DNA of 64,000 bases from Pseudomonas alcaliphila JAB1. Lineage in GTDB: Bacteria > Pseudomonadota > Gammaproteobacteria > Pseudomonadales > Pseudomonadaceae. The stretch is from the NCBI RefSeq assembly GCF_001941865.1, contig NZ_CP016162.1:3533501-3597500 (forward strand), read 5' to 3'. Shown piece by piece: positions 36,148 to 45,557 of this stretch. The notes beneath the pieces were generated by a model. The model made no database searches. It was not told the origin of the DNA and worked only from the letters and a program-made list of their open reading frames with translations. A program made the translations under genes and the position numbers. Every line of letters starts with the position of its first letter. Positions within the stretch are counted from its first letter, which is position 1.

Positions 36148-36469
36148 GAGAATGTCTCCTGAGCGAAGGCCGTTCGCTGATCGGCAACTGCAGAAAAGTG
36201 AGGATGCATGGCATAGACTCCAAACCCGAATTATTTTTGTAGTTCAGACAACGCGCACCACATTAAACCCGAAAATTACGCCTATCAAGCCAGCTAAAGT
36301 TGTAATAACAACAATATTCAATGCCAACTCATAGCCTGCGCCCCACACAACAGATTCAGCCCTCGGCATGATCCCGGACAATATCGGCGGCGTTGCGGCG
36401 ACCTAGACTCGCACCGGCGCATGGCGGGTTTCACCCGCCCTACTGGTCATCCGCATGGAGAGCTGCAGC
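36148..36469. other. Intergenic region upstream of glk and the UbiH-like gene
   Basis: A 322-bp gap between divergent genes. It holds an AT-rich core (about 36225-36330) unlike its surroundings and one short minus-strand reading frame (36244-36369). The glk promoter should lie in 36150-36240. Confidence 0.4.
36244..36369 (-). CDS. Candidate small membrane protein (41 residues)
   Basis: The frame reads MPRAESVVWGAGYELALNI then VVITTLAGLIGVIFGFNVVRVV and stops at TGA. A single hydrophobic helix of about 22 residues with a short polar N-terminus would make a bitopic small protein. Support is limited: a weak CCGGGAT site, AT-rich codon use unlike neighbours, and no known family. The frame is open over the full AT-rich patch, which is the main argument. 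Confidence 0.35.
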   Translation of the reverse strand: MPRAESVVWGAGYELALNIVVITTLAGLIGVIFGFNVVRVV

Positions 36470-37642
36470 ATGTCACCCGATATCGTCATCGTCGGCGCCG
36501 GCCCGGCCGGCCTGTGCCTGGCATGCGCCCTGTCCGGGCATGGCCTGTCCATCGTGGTACTGGAACGCCAGGCCGAGCAGGCCCTGGCCGAACCGGCCTT
36601 CGACGGCCGCGAGATCGCCCTCACTCATGGCTCGCAGGCGCTGCTCGAACGCCTGGGGCTGTGGGCACGCCTGCCTGCCGTCGACATTGCCGTGCTGCGC
36701 GACGCCCAGGTATTCAACGGCCCCTCGCTGTTCGCCCTGAAGATCCGGGCCGAGCAGGCCGGTGCCGAGCGCCTCGGCCATCTGGTGGCCAACCAGGCCA
36801 TTCGCAGCGCCGCCTATCAGGCGGTAAGCGAATGCGCCGATGTGCAATTGCTGTGCGAAACCAGCGTGCGCGCCATCCAACAAGGCGAGCATGAAGTGAA
36901 GCTGGTACTGCAGGACGGCCAGGTGCTGCAACCACGCTTGCTGGTCGCCGCCGACAGCCGTTTCTCGGAAACCCGCCGTCAGCTAGGCATCGGTGCGCAG
37001 CTCAAGGACTTCGGCAAGAGCATGCTGGTGTGCCGCATGCAGCATGAACAAGATCACCAGCAAGTGGCCTGGGAATGGTTCGGCTATGGCCAGACCCTGG
37101 CCCTGCTGCCGCTCAATGGCCGGCAATCGTCCGTGGTGCTGACCTTGCCGCCGCGCGAAATAGAACGCCTGCAGAAACTCGACGAAGCCAGCTTCGCCCG
37201 CGAGATGGAGCAACGCTTCGACCGCCGCCTGGGCGCCATGCAACTGCTCAGCAGCCGCCACATTTACCCGCTGGTGGGCGCCTATGCGCGGCGCATGGTC
37301 GGCAATCGCTGCGCCCTGCTCGGCGATGCCGCCGTAGGCATGCACCCGGTCACCGCGCATGGCTTCAACTTCGGTCTGATTGGCGTGCAGCTGCTCAGCG
37401 AGGCGCTACTTGCCGCCTATGGCAAACGCCAGGACATCGGCGCGGTGGCCCCACTGGCCCGCTACGAGCGCCAGCTGCGTCTGGCTACCTGGCCGCTGTA
37501 CCAGGCCACCAACCTGCTGGTGGAGCTGTACACCAACGACCACCTGCCCGCCCGCCTGCTGCGCGGCGCCGGCCTGCGTGTGGCGCAGGGTCTGCTGCCG
37601 TTGAAGAAGGGCATTGCTCGCCACCTGACCGCCCAGGCCTGA
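36470..37642 (+). CDS. FAD-dependent ubiquinone-type hydroxylase (UbiH/UbiF/UbiM family)
   Basis: A 390-residue flavoprotein monooxygenase of the UbiH/COQ6 family. The FAD-binding [22 protein letters not shown] (cited in part, residues 3-20) is at the N-terminus, [18 protein letters not shown] is the DG-type second motif, and [26 protein letters not shown] is the GD motif. It should hydroxylate the quinone ring during ubiquinone synthesis; UbiM (5-hydroxylase) is the best guess from overall look. ATG 36470 has a GGAGAG site seven bases ahead, which would be inside the gene if ATG 36455 were used. It lies just upstream of ccoN but with its own gap. Confidence 0.82.
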   Translation: MSPDIVIVGAGPAGLCLACALSGHGLSIVVLERQAEQALAEPAFDGREIALTHGSQALLERLGLWARLPAVDIAVLRDAQVFNGPSLFALKIRAEQAGAERLGHLVANQAIRSAAYQAVSECADVQLLCETSVRAIQQGEHEVKLVLQDGQVLQPRLLVAADSRFSETRRQLGIGAQLKDFGKSMLVCRMQHEQDHQQVAWEWFGYGQTLALLPLNGRQSSVVLTLPPREIERLQKLDEASFAREMEQRFDRRLGAMQLLSSRHIYPLVGAYARRMVGNRCALLGDAAVGMHPVTAHGFNFGLIGVQLLSEALLAAYGKRQDIGAVAPLARYERQLRLATWPLYQATNLLVELYTNDHLPARLLRGAGLRVAQGLLPLKKGIARHLTAQA

Positions 37643-37689
37643 GCCCTGCAAGCGCGCGCCGAGCGTGGCGTGCGTCACCTGCCGTCCCA

Positions 37690-37705
37690 TCTGATACGCA
37701 TCAGA
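37690..37705. promoter_or_regulatory. Anr/FNR-like box upstream of the orphan ccoN
   Basis: TCTGATACGCATCAGA is a perfect 16-bp palindrome close to the Anr consensus TTGAT-N4-ATCAA (C/G at the outer positions). It lies 95 bp before the ccoN start, a suitable distance for oxygen-dependent activation. TGAGTCTGTTTTGT follows at 37716-37729 and is shared with the ccoG leader. Confidence 0.6.
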
Positions 37706-37800
37706 CAGCAGTTTCTGAGTCTGTTTTGTTTTCCCCAGCCTCCATACAGTTTCGCCATTCGCGCGGCTTCGCCCGCATTACTGTATGGAAGGTTACCGCG

Positions 37801-39223
<1,423 letters not shown>

Positions 39224-39234
<11 letters not shown>

Positions 39235-39457
39235 AGCCTGGTGGATGATCGCCCTGGCGGTGTTCTTCCTCGGCGTGCAACTGAGCCTCGGGCGCAGCAG
39301 CCAGCGTGACCTCAACGAGGCCACCATGCTGCCGTTTGCCGACGATCCCGAAGTGGCCCGACGGGTCGAGCGCAATACCGGGCGCAGCACCCGCGGCTGC
39401 GCCTGCCCCGGTACGTGCAGCGGGAGCTGCGAGCATCAGGGACAGCAGGAGTTCTGA
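39224..39457 (+). CDS. Small membrane protein with Cys-rich tail, overlapping ccoN
   Basis: A 77-residue protein. Residues 2-20 form one membrane helix ([19 protein letters not shown]). A polar region [26 protein letters not shown] follows, and the tail is [13 protein letters not shown], with four Cys and a His. The middle ([11 protein letters not shown]) resembles the DDP/FADD motif after the helix of CcoQ/FixQ proteins, so a CcoQ-like role is likely; the Cys cluster is unusual. ATG 39224 has an AGAGG site inside the end of ccoN and overlaps its stop by 11 bp, implying coupled synthesis. Confidence 0.7.
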
Positions 39458-39463
39458 GGGCGC

Positions 39464-40120
39464 TCAGACCCACTGATCATTACGCTTGCGCTTGACCCGC
39501 AGCATGGTCGGTAGGATTAGCCCGAGCAGCAGCCCGGCGCCGGCGATGCTACCGCCATAGGCCATGTAGCGCATCAGCACCTGCTGCTGCTCCTCACCCA
39601 GTTGCGCCTGGGCATCACGCAGCTGTGAACGGGTGGTGGTCAGCTCGGCGTCCAGCGCGCCGCGGGCGACCTGCAGTTCGTCGATCAGGTTCTTGCGCGT
39701 ATCGAGGGTTTCCTGCATGCCTTGCACACGAGCCTTCCAGGCATCGTCGATGCCTTTGAGCTCAGCGCTGAGGTCGGCGACTTTCTGTTCCAGTTGCGGC
39801 AGGCGTTCAGTCTGGCCTGGTACCGATTGCAGGTCGCGACTGGGAATCCATACCGTACTGCCGCTGGCGCTGCGCACCTGGCTGTAGTCGCCCTGTGTAC
39901 GCAACAGCTCGACTTTTTCCCCGGACACCAGGGTGCCGACAATCCGGTAGCCATCGGTAGGGCCACTGCGCACGTAGGTATTGAGGCTGTCGCTGACCCA
40001 GCGCTGGTTACTGGCGGCCTCTTCCGCCAGTGACGGCTGCACGCCGCCAAGCAGGCCACCGAGCAGCAGGCAGGCACCGAGAATGCGGGGTTGGAGTGGA
40101 GCATGACGAGATAAAAACAT
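39464..40120 (-). CDS. SH3-domain/anchor protein (YgiM-like, TIGR04211 type)
   Basis: A 218-residue envelope protein. It has a signal peptide (ILGACLLLGGLLGGVQPSLAEE), a bacterial SH3 domain (WVSDSLNTYVRSGPTDGYRIVGTLVSGEKVELLRTQGDYSQVR, about 40-95, cited by its ends), a coiled coil (LPQLEQKVADLSAELK ... ELTTTRSQLRDAQAQL, about 107-170) and a C-terminal helix with basic tail (GSIAGAGLLLGLILPTMLRVKRKRN). The layout matches the YgiM family. It is probably anchored in the inner membrane with the SH3 domain in the periplasm. Function unknown. Convergent with the Cys-rich gene, 6 bp apart. Confidence 0.85.
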   Translation of the reverse strand: MFLSRHAPLQPRILGACLLLGGLLGGVQPSLAEEAASNQRWVSDSLNTYVRSGPTDGYRIVGTLVSGEKVELLRTQGDYSQVRSASGSTVWIPSRDLQSVPGQTERLPQLEQKVADLSAELKGIDDAWKARVQGMQETLDTRKNLIDELQVARGALDAELTTTRSQLRDAQAQLGEEQQQVLMRYMAYGGSIAGAGLLLGLILPTMLRVKRKRNDQWV

Positions 40121-40494
40121 GGGGCGATCTTCACATGGCAGTCAGACGAACCCGGCGAACGGGATGAACGATGCCGGCCACACGCACGAGCACATGCTCA
40201 AGCACGATCCAGGCAGAATCCGCGACGTAGACGCCACAGTAACGGCCAATAGCCATCAAATCCTGCCGGTACGGGCCGACAGCAGACAGACATTGACCAC
40301 TTGCTTAGAGTTCACTCGCAACAGGAGATGGTAGATGGACGGAGCGTCGTCTCAGAACCTGTTCACGATCTCGCGAGCTAGAGCCAGGCAAGGCGAAACC
40401 AGGCGAAAAAGCGCAGTTTACGAGTTGTAAATGAGCATTTTGAGCGTGGTTTCAACGCAGCATGGCCGACGCGCAGCAGATCGTTAACAGGTTC
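40121..40494. other. Intergenic region with MITE-like repeat copy A
   Basis: No gene. The left 230 bases should carry the promoter of the SH3 protein. The right part (40354-40495) is copy A of a terminal-inverted-repeat element described separately. Confidence 0.6.
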
Positions 40495-40495
40495 T
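40354..40495. repeat. MITE-like element, copy A (142 bp)
   Basis: The ends AGAACCTGTTCACGATCT and AGATCGTTAACAGGTTCT are inverted repeats with one mismatch. Inside are cgcgagctagagccaggcaa, gagttgtaaatgagcat and cagcatggccgacgcgcagc, all recurring in copy B at 52363-52532. The right end touches the stop codon of the EAL gene. No coding capacity. Confidence 0.75.
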
Positions 40496-41856
40496 CAGGC
40501 GTTGTGGCGCTGCACGAAGGAGCAGAAGTCCGCCAATGGCATTGGCCGGCCAAGCAGGTAGCCCTGGAACTGGCTGCAGCCGTTATCAGCCAGAAACCGC
40601 CGCTGCGCCTCAGTTTCCACGCCCTCGGCGATCACCGTCATGCCCATGCTCTGCCCCAGGGCAATCACCGTACGCACGATGGTTTCGCTGTTGGCATCGG
40701 TGAGCACGTCGCAGATGAACGAACGGTCGATTTTCAGTTTGCTCAGCGGCAGGCGCTTGAGGTGGCTGAGGGAAGAAAAGCCGGTACCGAAGTCATCCAG
40801 CGAGAAGCGCACGCCATGTTCAACCAGCGCCGTCATCTTGCGCGTGAGGTCTTCCATGTCATGCACGATCAGCGTTTCGGTCAACTCCAGTTCCAGGCGC
40901 CGGGCATCGATACCGTGGTGCTCGATCAGACCGAGAATTTCGGCGACGAAACTGCTTTGCGAGAACTGCTTCTGGCTGATATTCACCGCCAGGCCCAGGT
41001 CGCCGAAGAGCGGGTCATCCTTCCATTGCCGCAAGCGCGCGGCCGTTTGCTCCAGCACCCACTGGCCAATGGGGATGATCAACCCGGTGTTCTCGGCGTG
41101 GTCGATGAACTCACCCGGCGCCAGCAAACCACGCTGTGGGTGCTGCCAGCGAATCAGCAATTCGGCACCGATCACCCGGTTGGCGTCATTGAGCTGCGGT
41201 TGGTAATACAGCACGAACTGCCGCTCACGCACGGCCGCGCGCAGGTCGCGATCCAGCTCCGAGCGCTCGGCGGTATCGCTTTGCAGGATGTGCAGGAGCA
41301 GGAAAAACAGCGCCATGGCGGAAACGCCCTGCACCCAGGAGCCGACGATACGCACGTCGTCCGGCAACGCATAGAGATCGGTGGGCCGCCAGTTGGACGC
41401 GGCCAGTGCAACGAACAGCAGCAGACAGAGCAGGCACATGCCGTAACGCAGCCACAGGGGCTCATCGCGGAAGGCCATCAACGCACCGACGGCCACCGGC
41501 AGCAGATAGAGATGAGTCGCACGCGGCGCCGTGAGCGTCGGCGGATCGAGCAGCAGGGTCGAGGCGACGACGATAAGGATCAGCGCACCGAACAGAATCA
41601 GGTTGGCGCTGCGCGTCTGGTTGCGCAGGGTCAGCGCGAAAACCGCTACACCGCTGCAGACGATAGCCACATCCATGATGACGATGGCCCAGTAGCCGCG
41701 AGAGGAAAAGAACAGCCCCCAGAGCAGGCCCATCACGATCATCACCACGCTCGACAGCATGCGCATCCGACGCTCACGGCGCTGACCGACCAGAGCCAGG
41801 TCTGCACCATGCCAGAGTTTGCGAACGCGCCTGCCGAAGCTCGAGAGTGATGGCAT
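40495..41856 (-). CDS. Membrane-bound EAL-domain c-di-GMP phosphodiesterase
   Basis: A 453-residue protein. Residues about 30-195 hold six hydrophobic helices ([58 protein letters not shown]; ...). The EAL domain (about 205-450) has the signature E in the variant GAELLIRW (ELL instead of EAL). Metal and catalytic residues look complete: [41 protein letters not shown] and [10 protein letters not shown]. It should hydrolyse c-di-GMP to pGpG. ATG 41856 follows AGGACTTC. Confidence 0.9.
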   Translation of the reverse strand: MPSLSSFGRRVRKLWHGADLALVGQRRERRMRMLSSVVMIVMGLLWGLFFSSRGYWAIVIMDVAIVCSGVAVFALTLRNQTRSANLILFGALILIVVASTLLLDPPTLTAPRATHLYLLPVAVGALMAFRDEPLWLRYGMCLLCLLLFVALAASNWRPTDLYALPDDVRIVGSWVQGVSAMALFFLLLHILQSDTAERSELDRDLRAAVRERQFVLYYQPQLNDANRVIGAELLIRWQHPQRGLLAPGEFIDHAENTGLIIPIGQWVLEQTAARLRQWKDDPLFGDLGLAVNISQKQFSQSSFVAEILGLIEHHGIDARRLELELTETLIVHDMEDLTRKMTALVEHGVRFSLDDFGTGFSSLSHLKRLPLSKLKIDRSFICDVLTDANSETIVRTVIALGQSMGMTVIAEGVETEAQRRFLADNGCSQFQGYLLGRPMPLADFCSFVQRHNA

Positions 41857-42114
41857 GATGAAGTCCTGATCCGATCACTTCATTCTTGAAGCTGCCTGGC
41901 CGAATGCAAGTTTCCCAGATGTTTTTAATGCAGCCAGTACGCCTCACTGGCCAAGCGTTCGGCCATCAAGTCCATCGGACTCCGCCATGGTGATACCCCT
42001 CCCACCGCCTACAGCGCCCCCGTGCGCTGCTATTGCCCCACCTAACGCCGCGCCAGACGCGCCGCTCGTATGAACGGTAAGGCCCACCTTCGCGCCCCGC
42101 ATCTTTACAAAAAC

Positions 42115-42137
42115 TGTACAACTTTATTTTTTGTACA
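42115..42137. promoter_or_regulatory. TGTACA-N11-TGTACA operator-like motif, copy 1
   Basis: Two TGTACA hexamers (42115-42120, 42132-42137) sit 17 bp centre to centre, directly before TATATT. The same arrangement with N12 lies upstream of the chemoreceptor gene (48118-48141). It could be the binding site of a MerR-family light regulator (LitR/CarH type), which I recall acting on similar TGTACA elements; this is unverified. Confidence 0.5.
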
Positions 42138-42228
42138 TATATTGGATTCAAACAGGGCTCGTACAACGCTTGCACACCTTGCTCCAGGCCTGCTTGCCAC
42201 GACCGACGACAGCCCAAACAAGCTGCGC

Positions 42229-42273
42229 AATCCGGCAACACTCTCTCCCCTTTTTTGGTTGCCGGATTTTTTT
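42229..42273 (+). terminator. Strong intrinsic terminator in the operon leader
   Basis: AATCCGGCAAC (42229-42239) pairs with GTTGCCGGATT (42258-42268) around an 18-base pyrimidine-rich loop and is followed by TTTTT. Polarity is + strand only. It is 78 bp before the ATG at 42352, so it is either an attenuator or the end of a small RNA of about 130 nt. Confidence 0.85.
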
Positions 42274-42351
42274 ACTCAACGCCCGTCGCCGCCGGGCTCC
42301 GAATCAACGGCTGGACGCGCCCCCCCGTCAGCCGCCTCAGAGGCAACGACC

Positions 42352-42897
42352 ATGGCCACCCTGATTCGACCTCTGCCCCCTGCCGTATTGCTGTTTTTGC
42401 TGCTGCTCGGCCAGCCAGTGCAAGCCACCACCCAGGACGGCTGGCGTGAACAACTACCGCAGGCCAGTCTGGTGGGTAGCGGCGACTTCAGCTGGTTCGG
42501 TTTCTCGGTCTACAACGCCAAGTTGTGGAGCCCAGTGCAGCGCGTGGATTTCTCTCAGCCCTTCGCCCTGGAACTGACCTACCGGCGCAGCATCAGCCGG
42601 GAAACCCTGGTCGATACCAGCCTCGACGAAATTCGCCGGATCAACGGCGAGCCCCTCGACAGCGAACAGCAAAGCGTCTGGACGAAACAGATGAGCCAGG
42701 CGTTCGTCGACGTGAAGGATGGCACGCGCATCACCGGCGTATTCCTGCCCGGCGAGGGCTGCCGCTTCTACGTCGACGGTGAGTTGCAGCACGTGATCGA
42801 CGACCCGGAGTTCGCCCGCGCCTTCTTCTCCATCTGGCTCGACCCGCAGACCCGCAGCCCGAAACTGCGTGCCGCCCTGCTTGGCCTTAACCCATGA
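42352..42897 (+). CDS. Chalcone-isomerase-like periplasmic protein
   Basis: A 181-residue exported protein. The signal peptide is MATLIRPLPPAVLLFLLLLG with cleavage near VQA-TT. The mature domain carries the bacterial chalcone-isomerase-like pattern (LVGSGDFSWFGFSVYNAKLWSP; FALELTYRRSISRETLVDTSLDEIRRI; FLPGEGCRFYVDGELQHVIDDPEFARAFFSIWLDP, cited in part). Function is unknown; the fold binds fatty acids in plant relatives. ATG 42352 has an AGAGG site; the long upstream open frame is leader DNA. It is first in an operon with DUF3833 and SDR genes that I recall from light-responsive clusters of other pseudomonads. Confidence 0.85.
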   Translation: MATLIRPLPPAVLLFLLLLGQPVQATTQDGWREQLPQASLVGSGDFSWFGFSVYNAKLWSPVQRVDFSQPFALELTYRRSISRETLVDTSLDEIRRINGEPLDSEQQSVWTKQMSQAFVDVKDGTRITGVFLPGEGCRFYVDGELQHVIDDPEFARAFFSIWLDPQTRSPKLRAALLGLNP

Positions 42898-42905
42898 GGT
42901 ACTAC

Positions 42906-43439
42906 ATGAAAGCCCTATTGATCGTGCTGAGCAGCCTGCTGCTGATCAGCTGCGGCCAGGTCCCGGTCGAGCGTTACGCCAACGAGAAACCCGTGCTGGA
43001 TCTGCCCACCTACTTCTCCGGGCCGGTGCAGGCCTGGGGCATGTTCCAGGATCGCTCCGGTGAGGTGATCAAGCGCTTCCACGTCGATATCCAGAGCCGC
43101 CGCGAGGGCGACAAGCTGATCCTCGACGAGCGCTTTCTGTACAGCGACGGCACCCGTCAGCGCCGGGTCTGGACCCTGACCCCGGACGGCGAAGGACGCT
43201 GGATCGGCACCGCTGACGATGTGATCGGCGAAGCCATCGGTGAAGTGGCCGGCAACGCCCTGCGCTGGCGTTATCACCTCAACCTGCCGGTGGACGATAC
43301 AACCTATGTCGTTTACTTCGACGACTGGATGTACCTGATGGATGACGACACCCTGATCAACCGCTCAGCCATGAGCAAGTTCGGCATCGAGCTGGGCCAG
43401 GTCACGCTGTTCTTCCGCCGGGGCGCTGCCACACCATGA
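42906..43439 (+). CDS. DUF3833 lipoprotein
   Basis: A 177-residue lipoprotein. The signal MKALLIVLSSLLLISC ends in the lipobox LLISC, followed by GQVPVERYANEKPVLDLPTYFSGPVQAWGMFQDRSG, the DUF3833 pattern (cited in part). GAGG at 42896-42899 supports ATG 42906; ATG 42894 (overlapping the previous stop) is possible. It is probably anchored in the outer membrane. DUF3833 has a lipocalin-like strand pattern, consistent with a lipid-related role with its chalcone-isomerase-like partner (inference). Confidence 0.87.
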   Translation: MKALLIVLSSLLLISCGQVPVERYANEKPVLDLPTYFSGPVQAWGMFQDRSGEVIKRFHVDIQSRREGDKLILDERFLYSDGTRQRRVWTLTPDGEGRWIGTADDVIGEAIGEVAGNALRWRYHLNLPVDDTTYVVYFDDWMYLMDDDTLINRSAMSKFGIELGQVTLFFRRGAATP

Positions 43440-44134
43440 CCCTGCACAGCCTGGGCAACGGCTACAAGGCGCTGGTGATTGGCGCCAGCGGCAGCATTGG
43501 CCAGGCCTTCTGCCGGTTACTGCGCGCCGACCCAAACTGCGCCAGCGTGCGTGAGCTGAGCCGCAGCAGCTCACCTGCGCTCGATCTCGAAACTCCCACC
43601 AGCATCGCCGAAGCTGCAGCCGCACTGGCCGGCGAAGCACCGTATCAGTTGATCCTGCACACGGCCGGTCTGCTGCACCGCGACGGTATCGCACCAGAGA
43701 AAAGCCTGGCTGCCATTGAGGCCGATGCGCTGCAGGCGGTATTTCAGGTCAACGCACTGGGACCGGCGCTGGTGCTGCGCCACTTCCTGCCTCTGCTGGA
43801 CAATCAGGGTGCCATGGCCATGCTCTCGGCCAAGGTCGGCAGCATCGGCGACAACCGCCTCGGTGGTTGGTACGCCTACCGTGCATCCAAGGCGGCGCTG
43901 AACATGCTGATCAAGACCGCCGCCATCGAGCTGGCACGCAGCAAGCCCAAGGCACGACTGCTCAGCCTGCATCCCGGCACAGTGATTTCGCCCCTGTCAC
44001 AGCCCTTTCGCGGCGCCACAGCGGCACGACCGGCCGAACAGGCAGCAGCGGAAATGCTGCGTGTGATCGATAGCCTGGGGCCGGAACACAGTGGCAGCTT
44101 CCACGCCTACGACGGCCAACCACTGCCCTGGTAG
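43436..44134 (+). CDS. Short-chain dehydrogenase/reductase (C-factor-like)
   Basis: A 232-residue NAD(P)-dependent SDR. Cofactor motif is LVIGASGSIGQAF (residues 12-24), NxxG-type loop is HTAGLLHRDG, catalytic Ser is in MLSAKVGSIGDN and the YxxxK motif is WYAYRASKAALN. It resembles the C-factor/CsgA group. The start overlaps the DUF3833 stop by 4 bp, so it is translationally coupled. The substrate is unknown. Confidence 0.88.
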   Translation: MTLHSLGNGYKALVIGASGSIGQAFCRLLRADPNCASVRELSRSSSPALDLETPTSIAEAAAALAGEAPYQLILHTAGLLHRDGIAPEKSLAAIEADALQAVFQVNALGPALVLRHFLPLLDNQGAMAMLSAKVGSIGDNRLGGWYAYRASKAALNMLIKTAAIELARSKPKARLLSLHPGTVISPLSQPFRGATAARPAEQAAAEMLRVIDSLGPEHSGSFHAYDGQPLPW

Positions 44135-44140
44135 CACCAC

Positions 44141-44542
44141 CTACAAGCCACCGAACAGGTCGAAAGAATCCAGCAGGCGCCAGGCGATTTCCGGCTTTTT
44201 CTCCATGGCTCGTCGAATTGCCGCCGGAATGTTCTGCCGGGTCTTGCGGCACAACCCCGGGTGCGCCTCGAAACGCATGTGAATACCGCGCATGCTGCGC
44301 ACCTCGCCATGGGCCGGCTCGATGTGCAGGCGAATACCCAGGTTGTCGAACATGCGCTGTTGCATGCGCTCAAGGTCTTCCAAGCTCTGCAGGTTTTCCA
44401 GGCGTTCGAGCAGGCGCTGCTCCTCCTGCCGGGTCAACAGCAGCACGCGGGTATCGGCACCCGGCCTGTCCAGCAGCTCATCACGCTGGCAGTCGCAAGC
44501 GCCTGGCGGGCAAGGATTTCGGAACAGCAGCGGCGAATTCAT
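44141..44542 (-). CDS. Conserved hypothetical protein (pseudomonad family)
   Basis: A 133-residue protein starting MNSPLLFRNPCPPGACDC and ending WRLLDSFDLFGGL. The Cys-rich N-terminus (CPPGACDCQRDELL) could bind a metal. The middle is helical (LTRQEEQRLLERLENLQSLEDLERMQQRM), and the C-terminal GLCRKTRQNIPAAIRRAMEKKPEIAW is the conserved part I recall from other Pseudomonas proteins of unknown role. The frame is open to 44647, but ATG 44542 gives the conserved N-terminus. Convergent with the SDR gene, 6 bp apart. Confidence 0.78.
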   Translation of the reverse strand: MNSPLLFRNPCPPGACDCQRDELLDRPGADTRVLLLTRQEEQRLLERLENLQSLEDLERMQQRMFDNLGIRLHIEPAHGEVRSMRGIHMRFEAHPGLCRKTRQNIPAAIRRAMEKKPEIAWRLLDSFDLFGGL

Positions 44543-44658
44543 GGCCCTGATCATAGCCATAGCGAAACGCGCTGCCCATCCACGGCTATCGGCCGACTTG
44601 CCAGTAACGCAGAGTCCGTTAAGCTCACAGCATTTCCCCCGATGCAAGGATCACCATC

Positions 44659-45336
44659 ATGCTGCGCCTCACTACTCTTGCCGCTGGCCTGCTGCTCTCG
44701 GCCAACGTCTTCGCGCTGTCCCTCTCCGATCTGAGCCAGCAGGACGCCAGCGGCGGCCTGAAAGACGCGCTGATCCAGGGCGCTCAGGTGGCCGTCAAGC
44801 AGTTGGGCACGCCCGGCGGCTTCAGCAACAACCCGGACGTGCGCATCGAACTGCCCGGCAAACTCGGCAAAGCCGCCAAGACCATGAAGATGATGGGCAT
44901 GGGTGCCCAGGTCGATCAGCTCGAAGCGAGCATGAACAAGGCTGCCGAAGCCGCCGTGCCGCAGGCTCAGGCTCTGTTGGTCGACGCGGTGAAGAAGATG
45001 ACCGTAGCCGACGCCAAGTCGATTCTCAGCGGCCCGCAGGACTCGGCCACCCAGTACCTGAACAAGAGCAGCCGCGAACAGATCCGCGCCAAGTTCCTGC
45101 CCATCGTCAAGCAGGCCACCGACCAGGTCGGTCTGGCCCAGCAGTACAACGCCTTCGCCGGTCAGGCCGCCAGCTTTGGCGTGGTCGACGCCAAGAGCAG
45201 CACGGTGGAAAGCTACGTCACCGAACAGGCGCTCGATGGCCTGTTCGAGATGATTGCCAAGCAGGAAGCCAGTATCCGCCAAAACCCGGCCGGTGCCGCT
45301 ACCAGCCTGGCGAAGAAAGTATTCGGCGCGCTCTGA
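44659..45336 (+). CDS. DUF4197 exported protein
   Basis: A 225-residue protein with signal peptide MLRLTTLAAGLLLSANVFA. The mature sequence matches DUF4197: LSDLSQQDASGGLKDALIQGA, the conserved NNPDVRIELPGKL, then a helical region with MTVADAKSILSGPQDSATQYL and a C-terminal VTEQALDGLFEMIAKQEASIR. Probably periplasmic; function unknown. An AAGGA site lies 8 bases before ATG 44659. Single-gene unit followed by a REP-like repeat. Confidence 0.9.
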   Translation: MLRLTTLAAGLLLSANVFALSLSDLSQQDASGGLKDALIQGAQVAVKQLGTPGGFSNNPDVRIELPGKLGKAAKTMKMMGMGAQVDQLEASMNKAAEAAVPQAQALLVDAVKKMTVADAKSILSGPQDSATQYLNKSSREQIRAKFLPIVKQATDQVGLAQQYNAFAGQAASFGVVDAKSSTVESYVTEQALDGLFEMIAKQEASIRQNPAGAATSLAKKVFGAL

Positions 45337-45359
45337 GAAAAGCCCCTGACGCAGCCTGA

Positions 45360-45434
45360 GTAGGAGCCCCGCCCCGGGGCGAAGCCTTTGGCTTTGCGGT
45401 GATCTTTCGATTCGCCGCGAGGCGCGGCTCCTAC
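45360..45434. repeat. REP-like inverted repeat after the DUF4197 gene
   Basis: The arms gtaggagccccgccccggggc and gcgaggcgcggctcctac flank a 30-base centre. Same family as the other 'gtaggagc' hairpins. Confidence 0.75.
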
Positions 45435-45557
45435 GGGGTGATGTGACCTGCGGGTTATCCGTTTTTGGCCATAGCACGCCGCCCTGATTCGCGGCAGGGC
45501 GCCGCTCACATTCGCTACGTCAGCGCTTAACTGTCCCCACCAGCGGTGCGTTTGCGC

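Larger units (their letters stand above)
41857..42351 (+). promoter_or_regulatory. Long leader of the chalcone-isomerase-like operon
   Basis: 495 bases with no gene. Left: promoter region of the divergent EAL gene. Centre: a TGTACA pair (42115-42137) and a possible -10 TATATT (42138-42143) starting a rightward transcript. Right: a strong intrinsic terminator (42229-42273) that lies before the first gene of the operon. Since no other + strand gene is upstream, the terminator must act on a leader transcript or small RNA. Confidence 0.55.

Noticed and set aside
42070..42351. N-terminal extension of the chalcone-isomerase-like protein
   Set aside because: The upstream open frame covers the promoter and terminator region; the ATG at 42352 has a ribosome binding site and begins a proper signal peptide.
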